From an uncultured Aquimarina sp. (lineage in GTDB: Bacteria; Bacteroidota; Bacteroidia; Flavobacteriales; Flavobacteriaceae), in NCBI GenBank assembly GCA_947496705.1, contig CANMDW010000001.1, positions 868,001-932,000 of the forward strand: DNA of 64,000 bases, given 5' to 3'. The notes beneath the pieces are model-generated. The model searched no databases, was not told where the DNA came from, and saw only the letters and a list, made by a program, of their open reading frames with translations. Every line of letters begins with the position of its first letter. The first letter of the stretch is position 1. The position numbers and the translations under genes were made by a program. Below are positions 47,590 to 55,949 of this stretch, piece by piece.

Positions 47590-47749
47590 AATCATACTTG
47601 TGTAAAACTCAATTTATGAAATCACAAAACAAAAATTTGAGGAAAAAACGTACAAACCTCTATTCTTTAAGCATTTTTGAGAATAAATAGAACGAAAGTT
47701 TTATATAATGATTTATTAGAATTCTTTTTAAATATAAAACCATTTCAAA

Positions 47750-47842
47750 ATGTCAAAAGAAAAAGAAGGTAAAGCCAAGTCAAGTAAAAAAGTGCCAGAG
47801 AAGAGCTTCAGAATAAAAGAGAGCTACCAAAGTAGAAAATAA
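47750..47842 (+). pseudogene. Decayed copy of the small basic peptide gene
   Basis: A 30-codon frame, MSKEKEGKAKSSKKVPEKS and a short tail. Its N terminus matches the 38-aa peptide at 53673-53789 (MSKEKEGKSKSGKKAPAKN). After residue ~19 the resemblance appears only in another frame (ATKVENKRQG against AAKAAKRKQKR), so it looks frameshifted. Confidence 0.6.
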
Positions 47843-47988
47843 AAGGCAAGGGTAAAACCTATCGTTTAAAGCCATTCGTTACGAAAACTTTATTGTTGCT
47901 GATTCTTTGTATCCTCAGAGGTTATTTATTCATAAACTAATTCTCTGGGGGTCAAAAGAAATAAAAAAGAACTCCTTTAATATTGCTT

Positions 47989-48171
47989 ATGAAACTGAAT
48001 AAAAATGTAATTCTAAAATATAAAGTAGGTGATACAGTATTCACTAAAATAAACCCCAGTATTTCGTTGATAGTAAGGCGATATATTGATGGAATCTACT
48101 ACTGCGGATTTCAAAATGATCCCGACAGATGGGAATTGGGTCTGTCTGCAAGAGCACTAGTAGGAAGTTAA
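47989..48171 (+). CDS. Small hypothetical protein, paralogue of the gene at 53081
   Basis: A 60-aa protein with KYKVGDTVFTKINPSISLIV, then IDGIYYCGFQNDPDRWELG. The pattern GDT-F-(Y/T)-(A/K)K-(I/V)NP, then IYYC-F and DP, recurs in the 55-aa minus-strand protein at 53081-53248. I know no function; the short beta-strand pattern suggests an SH3-like barrel. The ATG at 47989 is used rather than the TTG at 47983. It survives intact beside decayed relatives of the same gene group. Confidence 0.65.
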   Translation: MKLNKNVILKYKVGDTVFTKINPSISLIVRRYIDGIYYCGFQNDPDRWELGLSARALVGS

Positions 48172-48304
48172 ATCCTTCCTGAAGTCAATTTCTTTAATCT
48201 TACATCACTTACATATGAAATGAGCCATGATAATGCAGTTAGTAACAACCGAGAGCATTATTGGTGAATTGCATCTAACCGTTGAAAAACAATAAATATA
48301 ATAG

Positions 48305-49396
48305 ATGAAAACATCAGCAATAGTTTACTGCGAAAATGAATTTGGCAAATTGGATGGTAAAGTCGCAAACGGTCTTGTCAGACATTCTGAGAGGTATAAA
48401 ATCGTGGGTATTATAGATAGTACTATATCAGATACAGATGCTGGTGAATATCTTGATGGAATTAAAAACGGGATGCCAATATTCCAGAATTTTAATCAAG
48501 CCATTGATACATTAGATAGCGTTCCGGAATATTTCATCTACGGAATTGCTCCCCTTGAACCATTACTTAGCGATGAAGAGAAAAAAGTTATTTACACTGC
48601 TATTAAAGCTGGAATGCATATTGTAAACGGACTTCCAGAGTTTCTTTCGGATGATGAAGTCTGTATTAGTCTGGCAAAAAAATACAATGTATCTATTTTC
48701 GATGTGAGAAAACCACCCTCAAAAGAAAATCTCCACAACTTTACCGGACGGATAAGAGACGTTCAAACTCCTATAATAACAGTATCAGGTACAGATTGTG
48801 CGGTTGGTAAGCGAACTACAGCACTTAAGTTAGTAGAAGCTCTAAAAAAAGAAGGTTTAAACGCTATCTTCATAACTACAGGCCAGACAGGAATACTCCA
48901 AGGTTCAAAATACGGTATTGCAATAGATATGCTAAGTTCTGGTTTTGCAACCGGAGAAGTTGAAAATGCTATTCTGGAAGCACTCAAAGAACAGCCCGAT
49001 ATTATTGTAGTAGAGGGGCAGGGAGCCCTTAGTCACCCGGCATTTACTTCCTCAAGTGCTATCATTCGAGGTGCTATGCCTAAGGCTATTATCCTCCAGC
49101 ATCCACCAAAAAGACGTACCAGATGTGATTTTCCTAAAATTCCAATGCCAACACTTGAAAGTGAAATAAAAATGTTAGAAGTTTTTTCCGGATCCAAAGT
49201 AATTGCAATCACCATCAATCATGAAGATATGAATGACCAAGAAGTTGAAAGTATAATAACCACTTATGAAGAAAAACATCAATTACCTGTTACTGATGTC
49301 TTAAAAAATGATTGTAGCAAGCTGATAGAAAAACTTCATGAAGTATTCCCTGATTTAATCCGTATCAACCCCCTACTATGCCAACCCCAAGAATAG
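48305..49396 (+). CDS. DUF1611/DgcN-family protein
   Basis: A 363-aa protein with an N-terminal Rossmann-like domain (AIVYCENEFGKLDGKVANGLVRH, YKIVGIIDST) and a C-terminal P-loop domain whose nucleotide loop is GTDCAVGKRTTA (about 161-172). IVVEGQGALSHPAF is the second motif, and HPPKRRTRCDF follows. This is the DUF1611 layout; characterized members (DgcN) are D-glutamate N-acetyltransferases in D-amino-acid catabolism. Its 3' end overlaps the next gene by 19 bp, so the two products probably work together on D-amino acids. Enzymatic activity of this member is inferred. Confidence 0.82.
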   Translation: MKTSAIVYCENEFGKLDGKVANGLVRHSERYKIVGIIDSTISDTDAGEYLDGIKNGMPIFQNFNQAIDTLDSVPEYFIYGIAPLEPLLSDEEKKVIYTAIKAGMHIVNGLPEFLSDDEVCISLAKKYNVSIFDVRKPPSKENLHNFTGRIRDVQTPIITVSGTDCAVGKRTTALKLVEALKKEGLNAIFITTGQTGILQGSKYGIAIDMLSSGFATGEVENAILEALKEQPDIIVVEGQGALSHPAFTSSSAIIRGAMPKAIILQHPPKRRTRCDFPKIPMPTLESEIKMLEVFSGSKVIAITINHEDMNDQEVESIITTYEEKHQLPVTDVLKNDCSKLIEKLHEVFPDLIRINPLLCQPQE

Positions 49397-51171
49397 ATAT
49401 TAATCTTAGCAAGATCGCTCATAATGCGACGGTTTTAAGTTCACTTTTTAGGTCAAAAGAAATAGATATAATTGCTGTTACTAAAGGGGTTTGTGCGCAT
49501 CCACAAATTGCTAATATTTTGGTAAAGAGTGGGGTTAAAATTCTTGCTGACTCAAGAATAGCAAATATCAAAAAAATGCGTGTCGCTGGGGTGAAAGCTA
49601 CTTTTTTATTGATTAGGACACCTATGATAAGTCAGGCAGAATCAGTAGTATTATATACCGATATGAGTTTAAATTCGGAGTTATCTGTTATAAAAAAACT
49701 TTCAGAATTTGCTATCATACATGGTAAGATACATAAAATCATAATCATGGTAGAATTGGGAGATTTGCGCGAAGGAATATTGCCATCCCAACTCGAAAAT
49801 ACCATTGAAAAGGTATTAAGCCTTCAAGGGGTTGAACTCACCGGGATAGGTACAAATCTTGCTTGTTTTTCGGGAGTTAAACCTACAGCAGAAAAGATGG
49901 AATTACTGTCTTCTATTGCTATTAGTATTGAGAAAAAGTTTCATATAAAACTATCTATGATCTCAGGAGGAAACTCAGCCAATTATAATTGGTTCAGCAC
50001 TACAAAAGATGTGGGTAGGATAAATAATTTGAGATTAGGAGAATCTATATTTTTAGGTTATGAACCCTTAACAGGAAAACCGATTCCAAAACTTTATCAA
50101 GACGCTTTTATGCTGGTGGCCGAAGTTATAGAACTGAAAAATAAATCATCAGTACCAGACGGTGAGATCGGTCTGGATGCCTTTGGTAACCAGCCAAAAT
50201 TTAAAGACCAGGGTATGATAAGACGAGCTATCTTGGCAATGGGTGTTCAAGATGTAATGGTGACTGGATTAACTCCAAAATTGGATATCGAAATCCTGGG
50301 TGCAGGTGGTGATCACATTATAATCAATGCCAAAAAAGAGGAATTAAAAGTTGGGAGCGATGTATCATTTACATTAAAGTATGGAGCATTAGTTACTGCT
50401 ATGAATTCATCCTATATTTTTAAAAATATCATCACCCCTATAAGTGCGAAAGAGTACTGCGCCATAGTAGAAGAAAAAGACAGGTTGCACAAAAAGAATA
50501 CGGCTATTATGCCTGTCAAGGAGGATCACACTCCATTGATAAGTCTTCAGGATTCAGATTTTAATTTAATATTTGAAAAGTCCATTCAAAAAAACTATCG
50601 CTATTTAGTTAGAAAAGAGGTATATGAAAAAATAGGTCGGATTAGTAAACTTCTGGATAATCAGGGCAAAAAGCTAATTATTAGATCAGCCTGGAGATCA
50701 TTTGAGCACCAGCAAAAACTATGGGATCAAAAAGCCAGTTTTATGAAAAAGAAACATCCCGAAAAAACCATAGAAGAAATTGATGAGATAGTATCAAGGT
50801 TTATTGCTCCCAAAAATCAATCCACCCATTCAACTGGTGGTGCAGTTGATGCCTTGATCTATGATTTGCGAAAGAAATGTGTACTGGATTTTGGAACCAA
50901 CGATGGACTACATATTGATTTAAATGAAAAATGTTACCCCAAACATCCTGACATTAGCGAAGAAGCAAAGAAAAATCGTAAACTTCTGATGAAACTTTTC
51001 GAGGATGAAGATTTTGTATGTGATCATAAAGAATATTGGCATTTTGACTATGGCAATATTGGCTGGGCGGTAGAAAAGAATAAGGAATACGCCAACTATG
51101 GTATTTTAAAAGAGTCGTATGTACAATCGGCCATTCTTAATTATCCAGATAAAGTGTTCTTTTATCTTTAG
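49378..51171 (+). CDS. Fusion of PLP amino-acid racemase and VanX/VanY-like D,D-dipeptidase
   Basis: A 597-aa two-domain protein. Residues 1-365 are a fold-III PLP racemase of the YhfX/ornithine-racemase type: IDINLSKIAHNATVL, K36 in IIAVTKGVCAHP (PLP lysine), the glycine strand MISGGNSANY, and RLGESIFLGYEPL. Residues ~400-597 are a zinc D-Ala-D-Ala dipeptidase/carboxypeptidase domain: S482xH484 in STHSTGGAVD with D491, and E552/H555 in EYWHFDYG, the complete metal and catalytic set. Each domain exists alone elsewhere; I do not know the fusion as a described enzyme. Its start overlaps the DgcN-like gene by 19 bp. A D,D-dipeptide salvage or D-amino-acid conversion role is inferred. Confidence 0.85.
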   Translation: MPTPRIDINLSKIAHNATVLSSLFRSKEIDIIAVTKGVCAHPQIANILVKSGVKILADSRIANIKKMRVAGVKATFLLIRTPMISQAESVVLYTDMSLNSELSVIKKLSEFAIIHGKIHKIIIMVELGDLREGILPSQLENTIEKVLSLQGVELTGIGTNLACFSGVKPTAEKMELLSSIAISIEKKFHIKLSMISGGNSANYNWFSTTKDVGRINNLRLGESIFLGYEPLTGKPIPKLYQDAFMLVAEVIELKNKSSVPDGEIGLDAFGNQPKFKDQGMIRRAILAMGVQDVMVTGLTPKLDIEILGAGGDHIIINAKKEELKVGSDVSFTLKYGALVTAMNSSYIFKNIITPISAKEYCAIVEEKDRLHKKNTAIMPVKEDHTPLISLQDSDFNLIFEKSIQKNYRYLVRKEVYEKIGRISKLLDNQGKKLIIRSAWRSFEHQQKLWDQKASFMKKKHPEKTIEEIDEIVSRFIAPKNQSTHSTGGAVDALIYDLRKKCVLDFGTNDGLHIDLNEKCYPKHPDISEEAKKNRKLLMKLFEDEDFVCDHKEYWHFDYGNIGWAVEKNKEYANYGILKESYVQSAILNYPDKVFFYL

Positions 51172-51464
51172 ACATATTGTATTTTATAAAAATGTTCTTA
51201 TAGCGCGTTTCATTAATCTCTCCAGATGTATACTCATGCAACACTTTAGCTAAAACATAGTTAAAATAAATTGGAAGCAAATACACTTTCTATTCTCATA
51301 CATATAAAAGCCCGTATGCATTGAATTTAAAAACAATATATACAGTTTTTTGGATAATACAATATCGATTTAATCCGGTTTATGCATTAAAAAATCCCCG
51401 CCTGCCGGACGGGCAAGTATTACAGCTTGAAACTACTTCAAAATAAGTCTGTTTCACTACTTTT

Positions 51465-51767
51465 TTATATAAGTTCTAAAGTAGCTGGTTGAATAATGCC
51501 AAAGATGTCTGACTCTTTCATAATAAGCGCATCAGTACCTTCAATAGTAATTTCCGTCCCAGAATACTTTCCATATAATACGGCATCACCAACCTTTACA
51601 GTCATGGGGTCATCTTTTTTACCCTTTCCTACGGCTAATACGATTCCTTTTTGAGGTTTTTCCTTAGCGGTATCAGGGATGATAATGCCTCCCTTCGATT
51701 TTTCTTCTGCTATGTCAGCTTTTACCAATACCCCATCGGCAAGCGGTTGTATTTTGAATTTATGCAT
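51465..51767 (-). CDS. groES: GroES-type co-chaperonin (extra copy, no GroEL partner here)
   Basis: A 100-aa protein with the GroES fold markers: [13 protein letters not shown] at the start, the mobile-loop region [30 protein letters not shown], and [15 protein letters not shown], closing with [14 protein letters not shown]. No groEL is adjacent; it sits 22 bp after a CsbD-like gene in a stress-type cluster, so it is probably a second, accessory GroES. The normal groESL operon would be elsewhere in the genome. Confidence 0.9.
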   Translation of the reverse strand: MHKFKIQPLADGVLVKADIAEEKSKGGIIIPDTAKEKPQKGIVLAVGKGKKDDPMTVKVGDAVLYGKYSGTEITIEGTDALIMKESDIFGIIQPATLELI

Positions 51768-51789
51768 GATCTTTTTTCTTAATTATAGT

Positions 51790-51984
51790 TCAATAAGTTT
51801 GTAGTTCGGCAAAAAGCAATTCCAGCTCTGCTCTGGTTTTCTTAAGTTTAACGGCAAGACTATCAAGCATCATTTCTTTTTGTTCATCTTTAAAGTCAAA
51901 ATCCTTGTCAGATAGAACAGGAAATCTTCGTTTGAGCATTACCTTTTGCTCTCGCCAACTTCTTATAATATTCGTTTTAGCCAT
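51790..51984 (-). CDS. CsbD-like small stress protein
   Basis: A 64-aa protein, SWREQKVMLKRRFPVLSDKD, then FKDEQKEMMLDSLAVKLKKT and RAELELLF. The pattern (W-x-K-x-F followed by D-D-F, then a helix with GKT/KKT-R-x-E) resembles CsbD-family small general stress proteins. It lies 22 bp before groES and 9 bp after the GT14 gene, in one minus-strand cluster. Confidence 0.6.
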   Translation of the reverse strand: MAKTNIIRSWREQKVMLKRRFPVLSDKDFDFKDEQKEMMLDSLAVKLKKTRAELELLFAELQTY

Positions 51985-51993
51985 TTTTAATAT

Positions 51994-53037
51994 TTATTTA
52001 CTGCCATTAAGTATTTGTTTCGTTATTTTTGTTGACGGATTTATGATTGTTTCTGAATCTAATAAATTACTTTTTTTTGTATAAATATCACGCTTTGGAA
52101 TAAGGTTAAAATCAATACTATTAGAATTATTTGTTATTTGATCTGTTTTTAAAGCTTCCTCCAAAATATCCAATATAGATTCATCAACTCTTTCATCAAA
52201 TTTTCGGGCGAATAGGTTGTTTCCTTCCATTAAAAAGTCAATATCCGATCCTGTCAAAGTTTTTGGTATCAATTTTATATCTCCATCAGATATCCATATA
52301 ATAGCTCTTTTATCATCGTTTATGATTGTTTCTTTGAATGAAGTATTCATTAGTACAGTTTGAAAAAATGATTCATTAGCAATTAGCGTATTGCGATAGA
52401 AATCTTCAAACTTTTTCACTTCAGGACTATGACAGATAAATTCGCAGCATGCTCTGGTCAAGATCATCCATTGTCCGCCGACATACGAGGTTACATTTTC
52501 CATGAAGGATCTTTTATAGGGTATGCCCGAAAAGCCAATATCTATTTCTTGAAAATAGTTTTCAATGCGGTTCAGCGTATCAGGGCGCTCCTTAATTTGA
52601 TTGGCTATTTTCATGAAGTTTTTCCCTTTATTTCCACTCAAAAAATCAAGGATAAAATCTTGAGATTTCAAAGGAAAATCCTGATCGTTTAGATTAATAA
52701 AAAAATCCCATTTGAGACAACGATTTAAGAGGTATTTCATCCCATTAAGTTGAGATTGTACCATACTATATCCTCCTTTCTCTATATTTTCACTTTTTAA
52801 AAGATAAGCACTGGAGTAATCTTCTAAAAAAGTTTTAATATCCTCTTTTATATTGATGCCAGTTTTTTGATCGATATGGATTAAGTAGTGATTTTCTGGA
52901 TGATAAATGGCTTTAAACAATCGCTTGAACTGTTTGGGGAAACGGTGAACCAATATGAAGTAGGTAATCTTCGGCTTCCTTTTTAGAATATTAAAATGAA
53001 AACTTTGCTCTTTTGTTATGCCTAATCGTTGTGCCAT
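51994..53037 (-). CDS. GT14-family (core-2/I-branching type) glycosyltransferase
   Basis: A 347-aa protein. KITYFILVHRFPKQFKRLFKA, HYLIHIDQKTG, WDFFINLNDQDFPL and GGQWMILTRACCEF follow the GT14 core-2/I-branching beta-1,6-N-acetylglucosaminyltransferase/xylosyltransferase order, and ANESFFQTVLMNT is the usual acidic catalytic segment. Donor and acceptor sugars cannot be told. The C-terminal ~60 residues are polar and appear additional. No signal peptide, so it is probably cytoplasmic. It precedes the CsbD-like and groES genes by short gaps and may be cotranscribed. Confidence 0.82.
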   Translation of the reverse strand: MAQRLGITKEQSFHFNILKRKPKITYFILVHRFPKQFKRLFKAIYHPENHYLIHIDQKTGINIKEDIKTFLEDYSSAYLLKSENIEKGGYSMVQSQLNGMKYLLNRCLKWDFFINLNDQDFPLKSQDFILDFLSGNKGKNFMKIANQIKERPDTLNRIENYFQEIDIGFSGIPYKRSFMENVTSYVGGQWMILTRACCEFICHSPEVKKFEDFYRNTLIANESFFQTVLMNTSFKETIINDDKRAIIWISDGDIKLIPKTLTGSDIDFLMEGNNLFARKFDERVDESILDILEEALKTDQITNNSNSIDFNLIPKRDIYTKKSNLLDSETIINPSTKITKQILNGSK

Positions 53038-53080
53038 TTTATATATGTGTTATTTAGCTTTTTGTCGTTTTAAGCAATTA

Positions 53081-53248
53081 TTATAAAAACTCTCTTTCAA
53101 AAAACACAACTTCCTTTTTCTCGGGATCTTCGGCAAACGTACAGTAGTATATTCGGCGGTAGTATAACCGTATAATCAATTTAACTTCAGGGTTTACTTT
53201 GGCGTAAAAAGTATCTCCTGGTTTGAATTTACCTTCTTGTCCTACCAT
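53081..53248 (-). CDS. Small hypothetical protein, paralogue of the gene at 47989
   Basis: A 55-aa protein, MVGQEGKFKPGDTFYAKVNP, then IRLYYRRIYYCTFAEDP and a charged end. It shares the GDT-F-K-NP...IYYC-F...DP pattern with the 60-aa protein at 47989. It starts 8 bp after the cupin gene's stop codon, so it is probably in that operon. Confidence 0.7.
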   Translation of the reverse strand: MVGQEGKFKPGDTFYAKVNPEVKLIIRLYYRRIYYCTFAEDPEKKEVVFFEREFL

Positions 53249-53256
53249 ATATACTT

Positions 53257-53607
53257 TTAAATACTTATATCCTCATAACCACTCTTAATGATGGTTGACA
53301 ACATTTTAAAACGCTTATTAGCCTTTACTATATTCCTTGCATGAGCAGGGATAATGATTACCTGACCAGTTTCAATTGTACTTGATTTTTCGTTAATAAT
53401 AATCTCAGCTTCTCCATCTATAATCTGAATGAAGTTGTCAAAAGGAGAAGTTTTTGAAAGTAATGCTTCTCCCGTATCAAATGATAATACAGTTACAGTT
53501 CCTGTTTTTTTCTTCAGGATTGCTTTCATAACCACAGATCCAGGGATGTAATCAACGGTGTCAGCTAACTCATGTGTGAAGGATTTTTCTAATTCATTAT
53601 TTTTCAT
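53257..53607 (-). CDS. Cupin-domain protein
   Basis: A 116-aa single-domain cupin. The double-stranded beta-helix signature is visible in TSPFDNFIQIIDGEAEIIIN and ETGQVIIIPAHARNIVKANK (motif 1 and motif 2 regions), but the metal-binding His/Glu set of motif 1 is not complete (no HxH), so it may be a binding rather than an enzymatic cupin. It lies between the small basic peptide gene and the 55-aa gene in a compact minus-strand cluster. Confidence 0.82.
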   Translation of the reverse strand: MKNNELEKSFTHELADTVDYIPGSVVMKAILKKKTGTVTVLSFDTGEALLSKTSPFDNFIQIIDGEAEIIINEKSSTIETGQVIIIPAHARNIVKANKRFKMLSTIIKSGYEDISI

Positions 53608-53672
53608 TGATAATATGTTAGAAGGTTAACACTAACTAGGACAAGGTGATCAGATGATTTTTTACATAACAT

Positions 53673-53789
53673 TTAATCATCACTCCTTTTCTGCTTTCTT
53701 TTTGCTGCTTTTGCTGCCCTTTTTTCTTTCAAATTTTTTGCAGGTGCTTTTTTACCTGACTTGGATTTACCTTCTTTTTCTTTTGACAT
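53673..53789 (-). CDS. Small lysine-rich basic peptide
   Basis: A 38-aa peptide, MSKEKEGKSKSGKKAPAKN, ending in a Lys/Arg/Ala-rich helix and SDD. It is intact, and a related decayed frame exists at 47750, so the sequence has been under selection at least once. The composition suggests nucleic-acid or ribosome contact, but that is only inference. It lies 65 bp upstream of the cupin start codon. Confidence 0.6.
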   Translation of the reverse strand: MSKEKEGKSKSGKKAPAKNLKEKRAAKAAKRKQKRSDD

Positions 53790-54198
53790 GATTTTCTGTT
53801 TTAAGATTATAAATAACACACCCCTTATGGGCGGTTTTAATATGTATACAAAAATCAGTTAATTAAAGACTTAATGTGTTACACTACGCTCAACCTACAT
53901 TACATATATCACACTTTTGTACGATATTACATGAATATATAGCAATCTATTTACCGGGATTAAAAATCCGTTAGGTATGATTATATAGTAAGTTGACTTT
54001 AGAAAAGAAGCAAATTTAATAGTGATATATTTCCGACCAGACACTAATTATAAACTCTATTATTTGCATAAGTTATGATTTGGCGTTAGCAAACCGAATG
54101 AGAAGCTCTATGCTTATTTTGATTATTACCAGAAATCAAATGAATCAGCACAAATAAAATTGTCAAGGGTCATAGATTAAAACCCCAGGATCATACTA
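53790..54198. other. Non-coding region between the prohibitin and small-peptide genes
   Basis: About 410 bp, no supported gene. CCCCTTATGGGCGG near 53821 is hairpin-prone. The promoter of the small-peptide/cupin group should lie here; TTACACTACGCTCAACCTACATTACATATATCACAC-like runs (about 53879-53913) resemble the region upstream of the prohibitin gene (about 55092-55128), where ATTACATATATCACAC also occurs, so the two may share a regulatory element. Confidence 0.5.
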
Positions 54199-55047
54199 TT
54201 ATTCTTTTTGCTTTTTAACCGCATCACTTACACCGATAAATGGTATAGCACCTGCACCTGTTACATGCGGTAAAATCCCATTCCATTTTTCTATCGCTTT
54301 GAGATTTGCCTCTATCTTTCTGAGTTCAATTAGATCAGGTGAAATATTCATTTTTTGTAAACGTAGCGCCTCTGCTTCAGCTGTTGCAGCAGCAATAGTT
54401 TGTTCTGCCTCCACTTTTATCCTATCCAAATCTCGCTTTGCTTTTAGTGCATTTTGTTCTGCGGTTTGTTTTGCTTCAATAGCATCAGTAAAAGTTTGAG
54501 AAAAGCTAAACGAGATAATCGAAAAGGCATCAACGGATATATTTGATGCAAGCAATCTCAAGGTGAGCGCCTCTTGCATTTCGGTACTGACCGCAGGTCT
54601 TTTGGTAATTAATTCCTCTGCAGTATACCTGGCTGAAACGGCTTTCATCACCTCCTGAATTGCCGGATCAATAATACGCTCTTTAAATTCTACTCCGATG
54701 GTTTGGTACACCAGATTTGCTTTATCCGGTATGATATGATAATTCAGTGCTACTGATAAATCTACATCCTGAAGGTCAGAAGAGGAAGAGGCAGCATCAG
54801 TCATTGCTTTTTGGATCTTTACATCCATTAGAATCACTGTTTGTACTATGGGTATTTTGAAGTGAATCCCCTCTCCTAATACAACATCCTGAACTGCTCC
54901 AAAATTCTGAACAATTCCTCTTTCACCGGCTCCCACCTGAACCCAAGGCTTAAATGCTATTAATACTATAAGTATTGCTGCCAAAATGAATAATTTCCTC
55001 CATTTACCATTTTTCAATACGTCCTTTATTTCTTGATCATCCATCAT
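54199..55047 (-). CDS. Prohibitin-family (SPFH/Band 7) membrane protein
   Basis: A 282-aa protein with one N-terminal membrane helix (KLFILAAILIVLIAFKPW). The SPFH domain follows (GERGIVQNFGAVQDVVLGEGIHFKIP, VDLSVALNYHI, VMKAVSARYTAEELITKR), then a long charged coiled coil (EAKQTAEQNALKAKRDLDRI) and a short hydrophobic tail. The ATG at 55047 is used; an in-frame TTG at 55065 is less likely. Such proteins form membrane-associated oligomers and often partner with FtsH-type proteases. No protease is nearby. Its upstream region shares ATTACATATATCACAC with the small-peptide promoter region. Confidence 0.88.
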   Translation of the reverse strand: MMDDQEIKDVLKNGKWRKLFILAAILIVLIAFKPWVQVGAGERGIVQNFGAVQDVVLGEGIHFKIPIVQTVILMDVKIQKAMTDAASSSSDLQDVDLSVALNYHIIPDKANLVYQTIGVEFKERIIDPAIQEVMKAVSARYTAEELITKRPAVSTEMQEALTLRLLASNISVDAFSIISFSFSQTFTDAIEAKQTAEQNALKAKRDLDRIKVEAEQTIAAATAEAEALRLQKMNISPDLIELRKIEANLKAIEKWNGILPHVTGAGAIPFIGVSDAVKKQKE

Positions 55048-55382
55048 AATTTTATTTTGATACAAAAATGAGATAATTAACGACTAGCTGAGTTACACCC
55101 AGTAAAACCTATATTACATATATCACACATTATCAAATGTCAAAAAGGAAAAGATTACTTACGATGAAAAATAACTTTCAAAGCTACTGATTGTCTGTAA
55201 AAATAACCCCACTTTTATGGTAATGAATAAAAGGGTGGTTTTGTCTATGAATTTACCCATTAGCATAAGGAATAGGGTTGAAAAAACAGTGATCATCGCA
55301 CTTAATGAGGGGTATTTTATGGTATGCAAGTACCAAGCCAATAAGTCTGTTTATTTGAATGATACAAAATTGAGGAAATGGA
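55048..55382. other. Intergenic region between prohibitin and AraC genes
   Basis: About 335 bp. It contains ATTACATATATCACAC near 55112-55127, repeated near 53899-53914, a possible common operator or promoter part. Open frames here overlap the AraC gene and show no family likeness. Confidence 0.5.
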
Positions 55383-55949
55383 TTATAAATCTTCCAGATT
55401 TTGTTTACGCTTTTCTTTCAGTTTCTTATAAAATGTAGGAGTTAAACCTGTAACTTTTTTGAATTGATTGGATAAATGCGCAACACTGCTGTAGTGTAGT
55501 TTATAGGAGATCTCGGTAAGATTTAATTCATCATAAATAAGCAGTTCTTTAACTCTTTCAATTTTATGAATAATAATAAATTGCTGAATAGTAATTCCCT
55601 TCACTTCTGAAAATATATTAGCCAAATAGGTATAGTCATAACCTATTTTTTTACTTATATAATCAGAGTAATTCACTTTGGGCAATTCATCCGTGTAATG
55701 AATCATTTCGATGATGACGTTTCTGATTTTTTCAATCAGAATACTTTTTTTATTATCCATCAATTCCAAGCCAGATTTGCTTAGATTTTTCTTCAGCTGA
55801 ACACGTTGTTCTTTAGTTATATCCTCTAAGACTTCAATAATACCTAATTCAACAACTACATAATGTAATCCAAGTTTTTTCAACTCTTCTTTTACCATGA
55901 GTTTACATCGTAAACTGACCATATATTTTATGAATAGTTTTGTACTCAT
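55383..55949 (-). CDS. AraC-family transcriptional regulator
   Basis: A 188-aa protein from the ATG at 55949 (a GTG 24 bp upstream would add 8 residues). The C-terminal two-thirds carry the AraC double helix-turn-helix: YTYLANIFSEVKGITIQQFI and LTEISYKLHYSSVAHLSNQFKKVTGLTPTFYKK, the latter the standard second HTH ending. The short N terminus has no recognizable sugar-binding domain. A decayed relative lies at 47125. It may regulate the neighbouring prohibitin or stress genes. Confidence 0.88.
   Translation of the reverse strand: MSTKLFIKYMVSLRCKLMVKEELKKLGLHYVVVELGIIEVLEDITKEQRVQLKKNLSKSGLELMDNKKSILIEKIRNVIIEMIHYTDELPKVNYSDYISKKIGYDYTYLANIFSEVKGITIQQFIIIHKIERVKELLIYDELNLTEISYKLHYSSVAHLSNQFKKVTGLTPTFYKKLKEKRKQNLEDL

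Larger units (their letters stand above)
46589..47749. other. Degenerate region at the left of segment 4
   Basis: About 1.2 kb with frequent stops. CGACCACAAC near 46611 and GAGGTCGCAG near 46690 echo the family-B marks right of copy 2. It contains the remnants listed separately (ISAon1-type transposase end, AraC fragment) and a free-standing terminator hairpin. The stretch 47316-47550 is unassigned. Confidence 0.55.

Noticed and set aside
55217..55438. 73-codon plus-strand frame
   Set aside because: Overlaps the 3' end of the AraC gene and shows no recognizable family.
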